Positions 1 to 5,851 of a stretch of DNA of 9,681 nucleotides are shown piece by piece; within the stretch, counting starts at the first letter, position 1; each line of letters opens with the position of its first letter. The stretch lies in contig JALREG010000050.1 in NCBI GenBank assembly GCA_023253905.1, forward strand, positions 1 through 9,681. The letters run 5' to 3'. This DNA comes from Burkholderiaceae bacterium (GTDB lineage: Bacteria > Pseudomonadota > Gammaproteobacteria > Burkholderiales > Burkholderiaceae). The notes beneath the pieces are model-generated. The model saw only the letters and a list, made by a program, of their open reading frames with translations. It was not told the origin of the DNA and searched no databases. The translations under genes were made by a program, and so were the position numbers.

Positions 1-1158
1 GGCCTGCTTCGCCAGAAGTACATCGAGCGCTCGGGGCGCGAGCTCGTCCCCACCGCCAAGGCCTTCAAGCTCGAGAAATTCCTCAACGCCAACGAACTCC
101 TGCTGCTGGCCGACCCCCAGCTGACCGGCGAGTGGGAACACAAGCTCGCGGAGATGGAACGCGGCCGGCTTGGCCGCGAAGCTTTCATGCGCGAAATCGC
201 CGATATGACGCGGCAAATCGTCGAGCGGGCGAAAAACTACCAGGCCGACACCGTACCCGGAAACTACGCCACGCTGCGCGCTCCCTGCCCCCGGTGCGGC
301 GCAGTCGTTCAGGAAAACTACCGTCGCTACGCCTGCACAGCCTGCGATTTTTCGATCAGCAAGATCCCTGGCGCTCGTCAGCTCGAGGTGGCCGAGGCCG
401 AGGCACTCATCAATGACGGCACCATCGGCCCGTTACAGGGGTTTCGCAGCAAAATGGGGCGGCCCTTTGCCGCCATCCTCAAGCTCACGCCCGATCATCG
501 CCTCGAGTTCGATTTTGGCCAGTCTGATCGCGATGACGATGCACTCGCCGAGGTCATCGACTTCAGTGACCGCTCGGCGCTTGGGGCGTGCCCGAAGTGC
601 GGCGGCTCGGTCTATGAGCACGGCATGAGCTATATCTGTGAGCGCACGGTAGGCCCCTCCCGCAGCTGCGACTTCCGCTCCGGCAAGATTATCCTTCAGC
701 AGGAAATCGGTGAGGCCCAGATGCGAAAGCTCCTTGCCGAGGGGCGCACCGATCTGCTCGATGGCTTCATCTCGGCGCGCACGCGCCGAAAGTTCAAAGC
801 GTTCCTGGTCCGGGAGCCGGGCGGACGCATCGGTTTCGAGTTCGCCCCGCGCCCGGCCAAGCCCGGTAGCGAAGCCTCGGCCAAGGCAGCACCCGCTCGC
901 ACGGGCCGCGGACGAGCGGGCGGGCGCGCCGCAGACGACACCGGGGACGCAGCCGCTCCAGTCGACGCCAAAGCCGCTGCCAAACCCGCCTCGAAAACCG
1001 CGTCCAAGACCGGTTCAAAGGCCTATGCCAAGCCTGCTTCCGGATCCGCGTCCAAGACCGCAGCATCCCCGCGCGGCTCCAAAAGTCGTGCGGGCAAACC
1101 CAAGTCAGCTACCGAGCGCGGGGGCAATGCCAAGCCGCGCTCTGGCGCCAACGACTAG
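1..1158 (+). CDS. topB: DNA topoisomerase III, C-terminal part (5' end outside window)
   Basis: Type IA topoisomerase that relaxes and decatenates DNA by passing a strand through a transient single-strand break. The window holds the last 385 residues; the TOPRIM and catalytic Tyr regions lie to the left of the edge. The frame is open from base 1 to TAG at 1156-1158. The first ~90 residues are the helical end of the topoisomerase core (GLLRQKYIERSGRELVPTAK, then a GEWEHKLAEMERG motif). Two zinc-ribbon repeats follow: CPRCG...ACTACDF (about 286-350) and CPKCGG...CERTVGPSRSCDF (about 589-672), each leading into an FRSKMGRPF- or RTRRKFKAFL-type strand segment. This double-ribbon C-terminus is typical of betaproteobacterial TopB. 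From about base 850 the protein becomes a ~100-residue Lys/Ala/Ser/Pro-rich tail, probably disordered and DNA-binding. TopB rather than TopA is inferred from ribbon type and wording of the core; confidence is high. Confidence 0.93.
   Translation, partial: GLLRQKYIERSGRELVPTAKAFKLEKFLNANELLLLADPQLTGEWEHKLAEMERGRLGREAFMREIADMTRQIVERAKNYQADTVPGNYATLRAPCPRCGAVVQENYRRYACTACDFSISKIPGARQLEVAEAEALINDGTIGPLQGFRSKMGRPFAAILKLTPDHRLEFDFGQSDRDDDALAEVIDFSDRSALGACPKCGGSVYEHGMSYICERTVGPSRSCDFRSGKIILQQEIGEAQMRKLLAEGRTDLLDGFISARTRRKFKAFLVREPGGRIGFEFAPRPAKPGSEASAKAAPARTGRGRAGGRAADDTGDAAAPVDAKAAAKPASKTASKTGSKAYAKPASGSASKTAASPRGSKSRAGKPKSATERGGNAKPRSGAND
982..1077 (+). repeat. In-frame tandem 16-codon duplication in the topB tail
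   Basis: Two adjacent 48-base units encode KPASKTASKTGSKAYA (982-1029) and KPASGSASKTAASPRG (1030-1077). A 14-base stretch, CGCGTCCAAGACCG, is identical at 999-1012 and 1047-1060, exactly 48 bases apart, so the unit was probably duplicated and then diverged. It lies inside the basic tail of topoisomerase III and keeps the frame. Such Lys/Ala/Ser/Pro repeats resemble histone H1-like bacterial tails. Confidence 0.75.
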
Positions 1159-1247
1159 CCGCGGGCAAACCGCGCAGGCGCCCCGTCCAATCCGACGCAT
1201 GCCCTGCGACTACACCGGTTTTTTCACCCGCTGCCGCGCGGCGCGCT

Positions 1248-1928
1248 ATGCTGGTTGACGTGTCGCCGTTGCGCCCTGAAGACATCCGCACCCACTGGGT
1301 GTTCGCCTACGGGTCCCTTATCTGGAACCCGGGGTTCGATTATTGTCGTGCCGAGCTCGCCCGACTCCATGGCTACCACCGCGCTTTTTGCATCGGCTCC
1401 ACCCGCTACCGCGGCACGCCCGAGCGTCCCGGCGTGGTGCTGGGGCTGGACCGCGGCGGTGCCTGCATCGGCCTCGCCTATCAGTTTTCGACGGCCTCGC
1501 GCGAGGCATCGATCGAGGCTCTGTTCATGCGAGAAATCCCCAACTGGGCAGAGCGCGTTTACCGCCCCTCTATTGTCCAGATTCGGCTGGCCAATGGCGA
1601 GGCCGTAGCCGCGCTTGCCTTCATCGCCGAGCGGCAAAGTCGCTGGTATCGACGCCTGCCAGACGCGGAGATCCTGAAGACGTTGCGTGAAGCGCAGGGC
1701 CAGCGCGGCCCAAACCGTGATTACGCCATCAACACCTGGCAGGCGCTCTGCGATCGAGGCGTGCGTGATCGAAAGCTCGAGCGGTTGGCGCGGCTCGCGG
1801 GTGAGACCTCCGACGCGTCCGCGCCGATCGCAAGCGACGACATCAGCGTCGGCGCGAGCCAGGCCCCAAGCGACACCCCGCTGATTCCCGCAGGGGCTGG
1901 CGCGGCCTCGAGAGCACGCGTGGGTTAG
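1248..1928 (+). CDS. chaC: ChaC-type glutathione-specific gamma-glutamylcyclotransferase
   Basis: Predicted cytosolic enzyme of the ChaC family, which cleaves the gamma-glutamyl unit of glutathione to 5-oxoproline and Cys-Gly. The protein has 226 residues. Seen directly: the substrate-loop motif YGSLIWNPGF (about residues 21-30), GTPERPGVVLGLD (57-69), a GLAYQ strand, and LFMREI with the expected catalytic Glu at about residue 96. The family fold ends near residue 182. The remaining ~44 residues are Ala/Ser/Gly/Asp-rich low-complexity sequence not expected in ChaC. The gene stands alone, 89 bases after topB and convergent with phzF. ATG 1248 has no Shine-Dalgarno-like sequence. It also sits inside a TATGCT hexamer (1247-1252) that could be a -10 box, in which case the in-frame GTG at 1260 would be a leaderless start. 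The catalytic domain is unaffected either way. Confidence 0.88.
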   Translation: MLVDVSPLRPEDIRTHWVFAYGSLIWNPGFDYCRAELARLHGYHRAFCIGSTRYRGTPERPGVVLGLDRGGACIGLAYQFSTASREASIEALFMREIPNWAERVYRPSIVQIRLANGEAVAALAFIAERQSRWYRRLPDAEILKTLREAQGQRGPNRDYAINTWQALCDRGVRDRKLERLARLAGETSDASAPIASDDISVGASQAPSDTPLIPAGAGAASRARVG

Positions 1929-1938
1929 CGAATCTTCG

Positions 1939-1983
1939 GTGAGCGGGGGCTCAGGCTCGCCCGCCAAGGACCTGTTCGCTCAC
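1939..1983. terminator. Possible hairpin between converging chaC and phzF
   Basis: GTGAGCG (1939-1945) and CGCTCAC (1977-1983) form a perfect 7-base inverted repeat. A small inner pairing, GGGC (1947-1950) with GCCC (1959-1962), lies within the loop. The structure fills most of the 73-base gap between two convergent genes, where a bidirectional terminator would be expected. It has no T-run on either strand, so it is at best an atypical terminator. Confidence 0.25.
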
Positions 1984-2001
1984 GTCTGCGCGGCCGCCAC
2001 G

Positions 2002-2892
2002 CTAGAGCATCACCTCACCGCTGATGCAGTCCGTACAGTCGCCGCCCACCCAGACGGTTTCGTCATTCCCCTGCTCGATGTGCACACGGCCGTCGCGGCC
2101 AAGGGCCGTCCCTTGGCGGGCGACATAGCTCGCAGGTGCTCTGGCCTCACCGATCAGCCATTGTGCAAGCGCCGCGTTCAGGCTTCCTGTCACCGGGTCT
2201 TCGCGCAGCGTGCCACCCGCGGTAAAGAAAGCCCGCACCTCGAAGTCGTAGTCGGTCCCGGCACCGGCGGGGGCGACCACCCCGACCTTGCCACGCGCCC
2301 CAATCACCCCGATGTCAAGCCCGGCAAGGCATGCGGGGTCGGGGGCGAGCGCAAGCACCCGATCGGCCGAGCTCAACATCACCCCGCGCCAACGCGGCCC
2401 GTTATCGCACCAGGCGTGCGCGACGATCTCGTCAACCGAGAGGCGAAGTCCCCTTGCAATTCGAACCACCTCGTCGGGTTCCAGCGGGCCGCTGCGTAAG
2501 CGCGGCGGGGCGGCAAACCAGAGCCGGCCGGCTGCGCGACGAATCGGGATCAGCCCGGCCTCGCACTGCTGCACGATCACCTCACCGCGAGGTCGACCGC
2601 CCGCGACCAACCAGGCGTGGCAAGACCCCAGCGTCGGATGGCCCGCAAAGGCCAACTCGCGGCCGGGACTGAAGATCCGGACCCGGTAATCGGCCTCGGG
2701 CTTATCGGGCGGCAGCAGAAATGTGGTCTCGGAAAGATTGGTCCAGTCGGCAAAAGACTGCATCTGCGCGGTGCTCAGGCCCTCGCCATCGAGCACCACC
2801 GCAAGGGGATTACCGGCACAGGCGCGCGCGGTGAACACATCAACCTGCGCGAACGCGCGACGGCGTGACCCGGACGTGCGAGATGCGCTCAT
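2002..2892 (-). CDS. PhzF-family protein (phenazine biosynthesis-like isomerase/epimerase fold)
   Basis: Predicted cytosolic member of the PhzF superfamily, whose two-lobed fold is related to diaminopimelate epimerase. It has 296 residues, a normal length for the family. Seen directly: N-terminal QVDVFTARACAGNPLAVVL (about 16-34), NLSETTF with the expected catalytic Glu at residue 55, ELAFAGHPTLG (79-89), and near the C-terminus DPVTGSLNAAL followed by RQGTALGRDGRVHI. The Glu, GHPTLG and DPVTGS elements match the active-site positions known in PhzF. No phenazine genes are nearby, so a phenazine role is not supported and the substrate is unknown; many genomic PhzF paralogues are uncharacterised. 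Start ATG at 2892 overlaps the HNH gene stop (ATGA), which favours this start and translational coupling. A basic 12-residue N-terminal extension precedes the conserved core. Confidence 0.9.
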   Translation of the reverse strand: MSASRTSGSRRRAFAQVDVFTARACAGNPLAVVLDGEGLSTAQMQSFADWTNLSETTFLLPPDKPEADYRVRIFSPGRELAFAGHPTLGSCHAWLVAGGRPRGEVIVQQCEAGLIPIRRAAGRLWFAAPPRLRSGPLEPDEVVRIARGLRLSVDEIVAHAWCDNGPRWRGVMLSSADRVLALAPDPACLAGLDIGVIGARGKVGVVAPAGAGTDYDFEVRAFFTAGGTLREDPVTGSLNAALAQWLIGEARAPASYVARQGTALGRDGRVHIEQGNDETVWVGGDCTDCISGEVML

Positions 2893-3503
2893 GGGGTGGC
2901 CGGCTCCGCGCGCAACCGCGACCCGGCCGGCACCCCGGCCATCAGGAACTCCATCTGATCAGCCAGGATGCGGCGATTTCGCAAGATGAAGGCCTCGTGC
3001 AGACTCGGAACATAAGGCACGTAGAGCAGCGGCATCCGCGCCTGCTCGGGCGTGCGGTCGCCCTTTCTTAAATTGCAGGGCTTGCACGCGCTCACCAGGT
3101 TGGTCCAGATATCACGGCCGCCCTTGCTTTGCGGCAACACATGCTCGGCAGTAAGATCAGCCAGCCGGAACCGCCCCCCGCAGTAGGCGCAAACATGGCG
3201 GTCGCGAGCAAACAGCATTTCACGCATCACAACCGGCGCCCGATCACGCGAGGCGCGCACCGCCGTTTCACCACGGAGCGCGACAATCGAGCGCAACGTG
3301 AGCTCCGACCGATACCCGCTTGCCCGATTGATTCCGCCTCGCAGAATAAACGCATGGTCTCCGAGATCCCACGCCACCACCCCGCGCGCGTAGCAGGTTG
3401 CCGCCTCCTCCAAGCCGATCCAGCGCCTGGGATAGCCCCCCGCATCAAGCGCAAGTATTGCGGGCGGATCGGTGTATTGCTTCGGACCGGAACGCATCTG
3501 CAT
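2889..3503 (-). CDS. HNH endonuclease-like protein
   Basis: A 204-residue protein with a C-terminal HNH nuclease domain. Seen directly: CAYCGG (Cys 105 and 108), the AEHVLPQSKGG block with the expected catalytic His 121, the following DIWTNLVSAC with Asn 135, and CKPCNLRKGDRTPEQA (Cys 140, Cys 143, Asn 144). Four Cys form the usual structural zinc site. The third catalytic position reads Asn, so the triad is of the H-N-N type. The N-terminal ~90 residues (LDAGGYPRRWIGLEEAATCYARGVVAW and onwards) match a presumed substrate-binding part seen in stand-alone bacterial HNH proteins of unknown role. It is first in a two-gene unit with the PhzF gene (4-base overlap). On the minus strand a GGGGG tract lies 4 bases before ATG 3503, a plausible ribosome site; a second ATG two codons on is possible. 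No methylase or defence gene is adjacent, so a restriction role is not supported. Confidence 0.87.
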   Translation of the reverse strand: MQMRSGPKQYTDPPAILALDAGGYPRRWIGLEEAATCYARGVVAWDLGDHAFILRGGINRASGYRSELTLRSIVALRGETAVRASRDRAPVVMREMLFARDRHVCAYCGGRFRLADLTAEHVLPQSKGGRDIWTNLVSACKPCNLRKGDRTPEQARMPLLYVPYVPSLHEAFILRNRRILADQMEFLMAGVPAGSRLRAEPATP

Positions 3504-3579
3504 CGGACCCCCAACGATTGGCCTCGGATCCCGTCAACCTCATGACACGGGCTCTACAGAAACACTCTACACTCGAGCC
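3504..3579. promoter_or_regulatory. Divergent promoter region between the HNH gene and the PLP enzyme gene
   Basis: This 76-base gap must carry promoters for both flanking genes. On the plus strand CTCTACA occurs twice (3552-3558 and 3565-3571), 13 bases apart. The second copy runs into TACACT (3568-3573), a possible -10 box that would start transcription at or next to ATG 3580; no good -35 is visible. On the minus strand TTGACG (3537 down to 3532) could serve as a -35 for the HNH gene, but its -10 partner is poor. These are readings by eye only. Confidence 0.35.
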
Positions 3580-4548
3580 ATGAATCTTCCCATCTCGATT
3601 GATGATGTTGAAGCGGCAGCATCCCGCCTCGCGGGGGTCGCAGTGCGTACGCCCGTGCTCACCTGCGACGCGGCCGACGCCATGGCGGGTGCCCGCGTGT
3701 TCTTCAAGTGCGAAAACCTGCAGCGGATCGGCGCCTTCAAGTTTCGCGGCGCATTCAATGCGCTCAGCCGGTTTGACGACGCGGCCCGCCGTCACGGTGT
3801 CATCACCTATTCCTCGGGTAACCACGCGCAGGCCATCGCGCTTGCCGCCAAGCTTCTTCACATGCCCGCCCTCATCGTGATGCCAGCCGATGCGCCGGGC
3901 ATCAAGGTGGCAGCCACGCGATCGCATGGCGCAGAGATCGTGTTTTATGACCGCTATACCGAAGACCGTGAGGCACTCGGGAGCCGGCTTGCCGCCGAGC
4001 GTCACATGACGCTGATTCCGCCCTACGACCATGCCGACGTCATGGCTGGGCAGGGCACGGCAGCGCTCGAACTCATCGGAGAGGTTGGGCCCCTGGATGC
4101 GCTTTTTGTGTGCGTGGGCGGCGGCGGGCTTATTTCCGGTTGCGCGATCGCCGCGGCAGCCCGGTCACCCGGCTGTCGGGTCATTGGCGTGGAGCCGCAG
4201 GCGGGTGATGATGTGCGCCAGTCGCTTGCCCGGGGTGAACGGGTGCGAATCGCCGTGCCGCAGACGCTTGCCGATGGCGCGCAGACACAGTCGCCGGGTG
4301 AACTCACCTTCGCGGTCATGCGCGCGCTGGTGGCCGAAGTGGTCACGGTTGATGATACGGCGCTGGTCGACACCATGCGCTGGATGGCCGAACAGCTGAA
4401 ACTTGTCGTCGAACCCACCGGCTGCCTGGCCGCGGCGGCTGCGCTCACGCCCCGGCCGGAACTCGCCGGCAAACGCATCGGGGTCGTGTTAAGCGGCGGC
4501 AACGTCGATCTGGCCCGATTTGCCGCGCTGGTGGGCCCGCAAAGCTGA
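3580..4548 (+). CDS. PLP-dependent serine/threonine dehydratase or serine racemase-like enzyme (fold type II)
   Basis: A 322-residue cytosolic enzyme of the tryptophan-synthase-beta fold. Seen directly: GAFKFRGA with the PLP Schiff-base Lys 54, SSGNHAQ (78-84), the phosphate-binding glycine loop VGGGGLISG (179-187), EPQAGDD (205-211), and SGGNVD (306-311) near the PLP ring nitrogen. There is no ACT-type regulatory domain, so this is not biosynthetic IlvA. The phrases QTLADGAQTQSPGELTF and LKLVVEPTGCLAAAA match the subgroup holding eukaryotic-type serine racemase, catabolic threonine/serine dehydratase and 3-hydroxyaspartate dehydratase. Glu 205 and Asp 211 fit the metal site of that subgroup. 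Sequence alone does not settle the exact substrate. ATG 3580 is chosen because the conserved N-terminus begins at once after it; the longer upstream reading back to 3472 lacks family similarity and runs over the divergent gene. No clear Shine-Dalgarno is present. The gene converges on nnrU with only 8 bases between. Confidence 0.88.
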   Translation: MNLPISIDDVEAAASRLAGVAVRTPVLTCDAADAMAGARVFFKCENLQRIGAFKFRGAFNALSRFDDAARRHGVITYSSGNHAQAIALAAKLLHMPALIVMPADAPGIKVAATRSHGAEIVFYDRYTEDREALGSRLAAERHMTLIPPYDHADVMAGQGTAALELIGEVGPLDALFVCVGGGGLISGCAIAAAARSPGCRVIGVEPQAGDDVRQSLARGERVRIAVPQTLADGAQTQSPGELTFAVMRALVAEVVTVDDTALVDTMRWMAEQLKLVVEPTGCLAAAAALTPRPELAGKRIGVVLSGGNVDLARFAALVGPQS

Positions 4549-4556
4549 GTTGACCC

Positions 4557-5177
4557 TCAACCGAAGGGGCGAACCCCGATCAGGCTCGCGTGCAGGTGAA
4601 AGGCGAACGCCCCGTAAAGCGCGATGCCGATCACGATCACCGCAAGATCGGCCAACCGCGATGGAGCTGTCATGGTAGGACCCATCGTTCCGCTCTGGGC
4701 GGTGGCATCGGCTGGAGGCGCGCGCAGCAGCGCATCCCGGCGCCGCGCGGCGCGAAAAGACAGCACTGCCCATATCAGGAGGCTGCCAAACAGCACCAGA
4801 TCGGCAAGGGTGTGATTAGCGATCAGGTGCCCGAGGGCCCAGAGCTTGACCCCCAGCACCATCGGATGCCCCACCCGGCTTCGAAGGGTATTGCGCGGAA
4901 CATACGCGGCGACGACGAGCACAAACGCAATCAGCGACAGAAGGGCTGCGATGTGTCGCCCGCCGCTCCAGGGCGACCAGAGCACCACCGGGTCAGCCCG
5001 CGCGATACCGTAGCCCTTGATCACGAGCACCAGACCGACGAGCGATACCAGTGAGATCAGCCCCTTATAGGCAAGCGGCCCCAGGCGAGACACCAGCCCC
5101 TCCCGGGCGGTCTCGGATACGAGGCGCATGGCGTGTGCGCCGATAAAGAGCACCAAGCCGGCAATGAGGGACAGCAT
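4557..5177 (-). CDS. nnrU: NnrU-family integral membrane protein
   Basis: A 206-residue inner-membrane protein. About six hydrophobic segments are visible: residues 1-20, 37-59, 75-94, 106-121, 124-141 and, after a polar linker, 172-193. Diagnostic features are GAHAMRL near the N-terminus (His 15), the VGHPMVLGVKLWALGHLIAN block (102-121) and LADLVLFGSLLIWAVLSFRAARRRD. The family was named from nitric-oxide/nitrite reduction loci, and its plant relative is the heme-containing 15-cis-zeta-carotene isomerase Z-ISO; the conserved His residues could bind heme here. No nitrite or NO reductase genes are in the window, so a denitrification role is not shown. A GGAG sequence lies about 10 bases before ATG 5177. 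The regulator gene upstream is on the same strand, 142 bases away, and may control or be cotranscribed with it. Confidence 0.87.
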   Translation of the reverse strand: MLSLIAGLVLFIGAHAMRLVSETAREGLVSRLGPLAYKGLISLVSLVGLVLVIKGYGIARADPVVLWSPWSGGRHIAALLSLIAFVLVVAAYVPRNTLRSRVGHPMVLGVKLWALGHLIANHTLADLVLFGSLLIWAVLSFRAARRRDALLRAPPADATAQSGTMGPTMTAPSRLADLAVIVIGIALYGAFAFHLHASLIGVRPFG

Positions 5178-5319
5178 CGTGTTGGGACTCCGAAGTCAGC
5201 GCGCCCAGCGAATCGGGCGCAACACCATCGAGCATACCCCGCCGGGCAGCCCGATCGTGCTCCGCTGGCCCCGGGTGGACCGCCCACGCGCGCAGCCGGC
5301 CCGGGTTCTCGCCCGGTGA
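5178..5319 (-). other. Spacer between the Rrf2 regulator and nnrU, with two short hairpins
   Basis: No gene is supported in this 142-base spacer. Just after the regulator stop, CCGGG (5301-5305) and CCCGG (5312-5316) form a 5-base GC stem with a 6-base loop; there is no following T-run on the minus strand, so it is a weak terminator candidate. Closer to nnrU, GCGCCC (5201-5206) and GGGCGC (5215-5220) form a perfect 6-base stem with an 8-base loop, 24 bases upstream of the nnrU start. It could be a leader hairpin or an operator. I see no convincing nnrU promoter by eye. Confidence 0.3.
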
Positions 5320-5751
5320 TCAGACGAGCTGCGGCGCCGGATCGGCTGATGCCCCGCGCAGTCGCGAGCTGTCGATCAGCTGCTGGAGCGACACCGTGTC
5401 CAGATAGTCCATCGCCTGGGTGCGCAGCTGCTCCCAGACCTGGCCGCCGGGCGCGCCAAGCGCCGCCTCGCGCTCGGCGGCACTCTGAGAATCGAGCTGG
5501 TCCACACAATAGACGATGTCGCCCACGCTGATGTCGCGCGCGGCGCGTGCCAGCACATAACCGCCTCCGGGTCCGCGAAAACCTTCCACCAGTTCATGCC
5601 GGCGAAGTAGCGCAAACAGATGCTCCAGATGAGAAAGTGACACATCGAGCCGCGCTGCAATATCGGCCAGCCTCGCCGGATGGGTTGCCCGGTGCGCACC
5701 AAGCTCGACCAGCGCAGCCGTGGCGATGCGAGCCTTTGTCGAAACTTTCAT
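5320..5751 (-). CDS. Rrf2/IscR-family transcriptional regulator without Fe-S cysteines
   Basis: A 143-residue DNA-binding regulator. Seen directly: an N-terminal winged helix-turn-helix (MKVSTKARIATAALVEL, then RLADIAARLDVSLSHLEHLFALLRR, about 27-51), the family signature FRGPGGGYVLARAARDISVGDIV (58-80), and a C-terminal dimer helix. It aligns closely with IscR over the first 85 residues. In IscR and NsrR three Cys in the next loop hold a [2Fe-2S] cluster. Here that loop (about 86-104) reads LDSQSAAEREAALGAPGGQ and has no Cys or His. The only Cys is residue 82, just before the loop. It is therefore probably cluster-free and uses another signal. ATG 5751 is preceded by GAGAG about 6 bases upstream on the minus strand and begins exactly at the conserved MK-ST-KAR start. 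The gene diverges from the LysR gene and lies upstream of nnrU, which makes nnrU a plausible target. Confidence 0.9.
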   Translation of the reverse strand: MKVSTKARIATAALVELGAHRATHPARLADIAARLDVSLSHLEHLFALLRRHELVEGFRGPGGGYVLARAARDISVGDIVYCVDQLDSQSAAEREAALGAPGGQVWEQLRTQAMDYLDTVSLQQLIDSSRLRGASADPAPQLV

Positions 5752-5851
5752 GGGAATCTCTCGATGGAAAAGTGATGACAACCTGGAGCGTACAAGGGTA
5801 TGTAAGTTCGGTATATTCGTTTGTTCCGTGTCTATATATCGGTTTATCCGA
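5752..5851. promoter_or_regulatory. AT-rich divergent promoter region of the Rrf2 and NhaR-type regulator genes
   Basis: The gap is distinctly AT-richer than the rest of the window, mainly from 5790 to 5850, with TATATT, TATATATC and TTTATC stretches that could serve as -10 elements. Two regulators diverge from it, so autoregulation of either or both is likely. On the plus strand TTGTTC (5821-5826) and TTTATC (5843-5848) are 16 bases apart and form the best -35/-10 pair I see for the LysR gene, but that would place the transcript start at or just past its ATG. No Shine-Dalgarno precedes that ATG. Confidence 0.5.
5807..5850 (+). repeat. Paired 13-base direct repeats, candidate operator
   Basis: TTCGGTATATTCG (5807-5819) and ATCGGTTTATCCG (5838-5850) match at 10 of 13 bases and start 31 bases apart, close to three turns of the helix, so both copies face the same side of the DNA. 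The second copy extends into a short dyad, TCGG-N5-CCGA (5839-5851), ending at the base before the LysR start codon. The first copy is a decayed version of the same dyad. This arrangement suits a dimeric regulator binding twice. Whether the Rrf2 or the LysR protein binds is unknown. Confidence 0.5.

Noticed and set aside
1160..1174. Hairpin CGCGG-GCAAA-CCGCG just after the topB stop, and a T6 run at 1219-1224
   Set aside because: The stem has only 5 base pairs and the T-run is 45 bases away, so they do not form an intrinsic terminator.
1224..1967. Long open frame of 247 codons antisense to chaC
   Set aside because: It mirrors the chaC codons, has no recognisable motifs and is explained by high GC. 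chaC has clear active-site motifs on the other strand.
2002..2892. Phenazine biosynthesis locus
   Set aside because: Only the PhzF-like protein is present; no other phenazine pathway gene is visible.
2889..3503. Restriction or anti-phage system around the HNH gene
   Set aside because: The neighbours are a PhzF-type enzyme and a PLP enzyme. There is no methylase, helicase, integrase or phage-like gene and no compositional break.
3472..3579. Longer start for the PLP enzyme at 3472
   Set aside because: The added 36 residues have no family similarity and overlap the start of the divergent HNH gene. The conserved N-terminus begins at 3580.
5320..5751. Annotation as iscR or nsrR
   Set aside because: The three cluster Cys are missing, and no isc genes follow on the strand.
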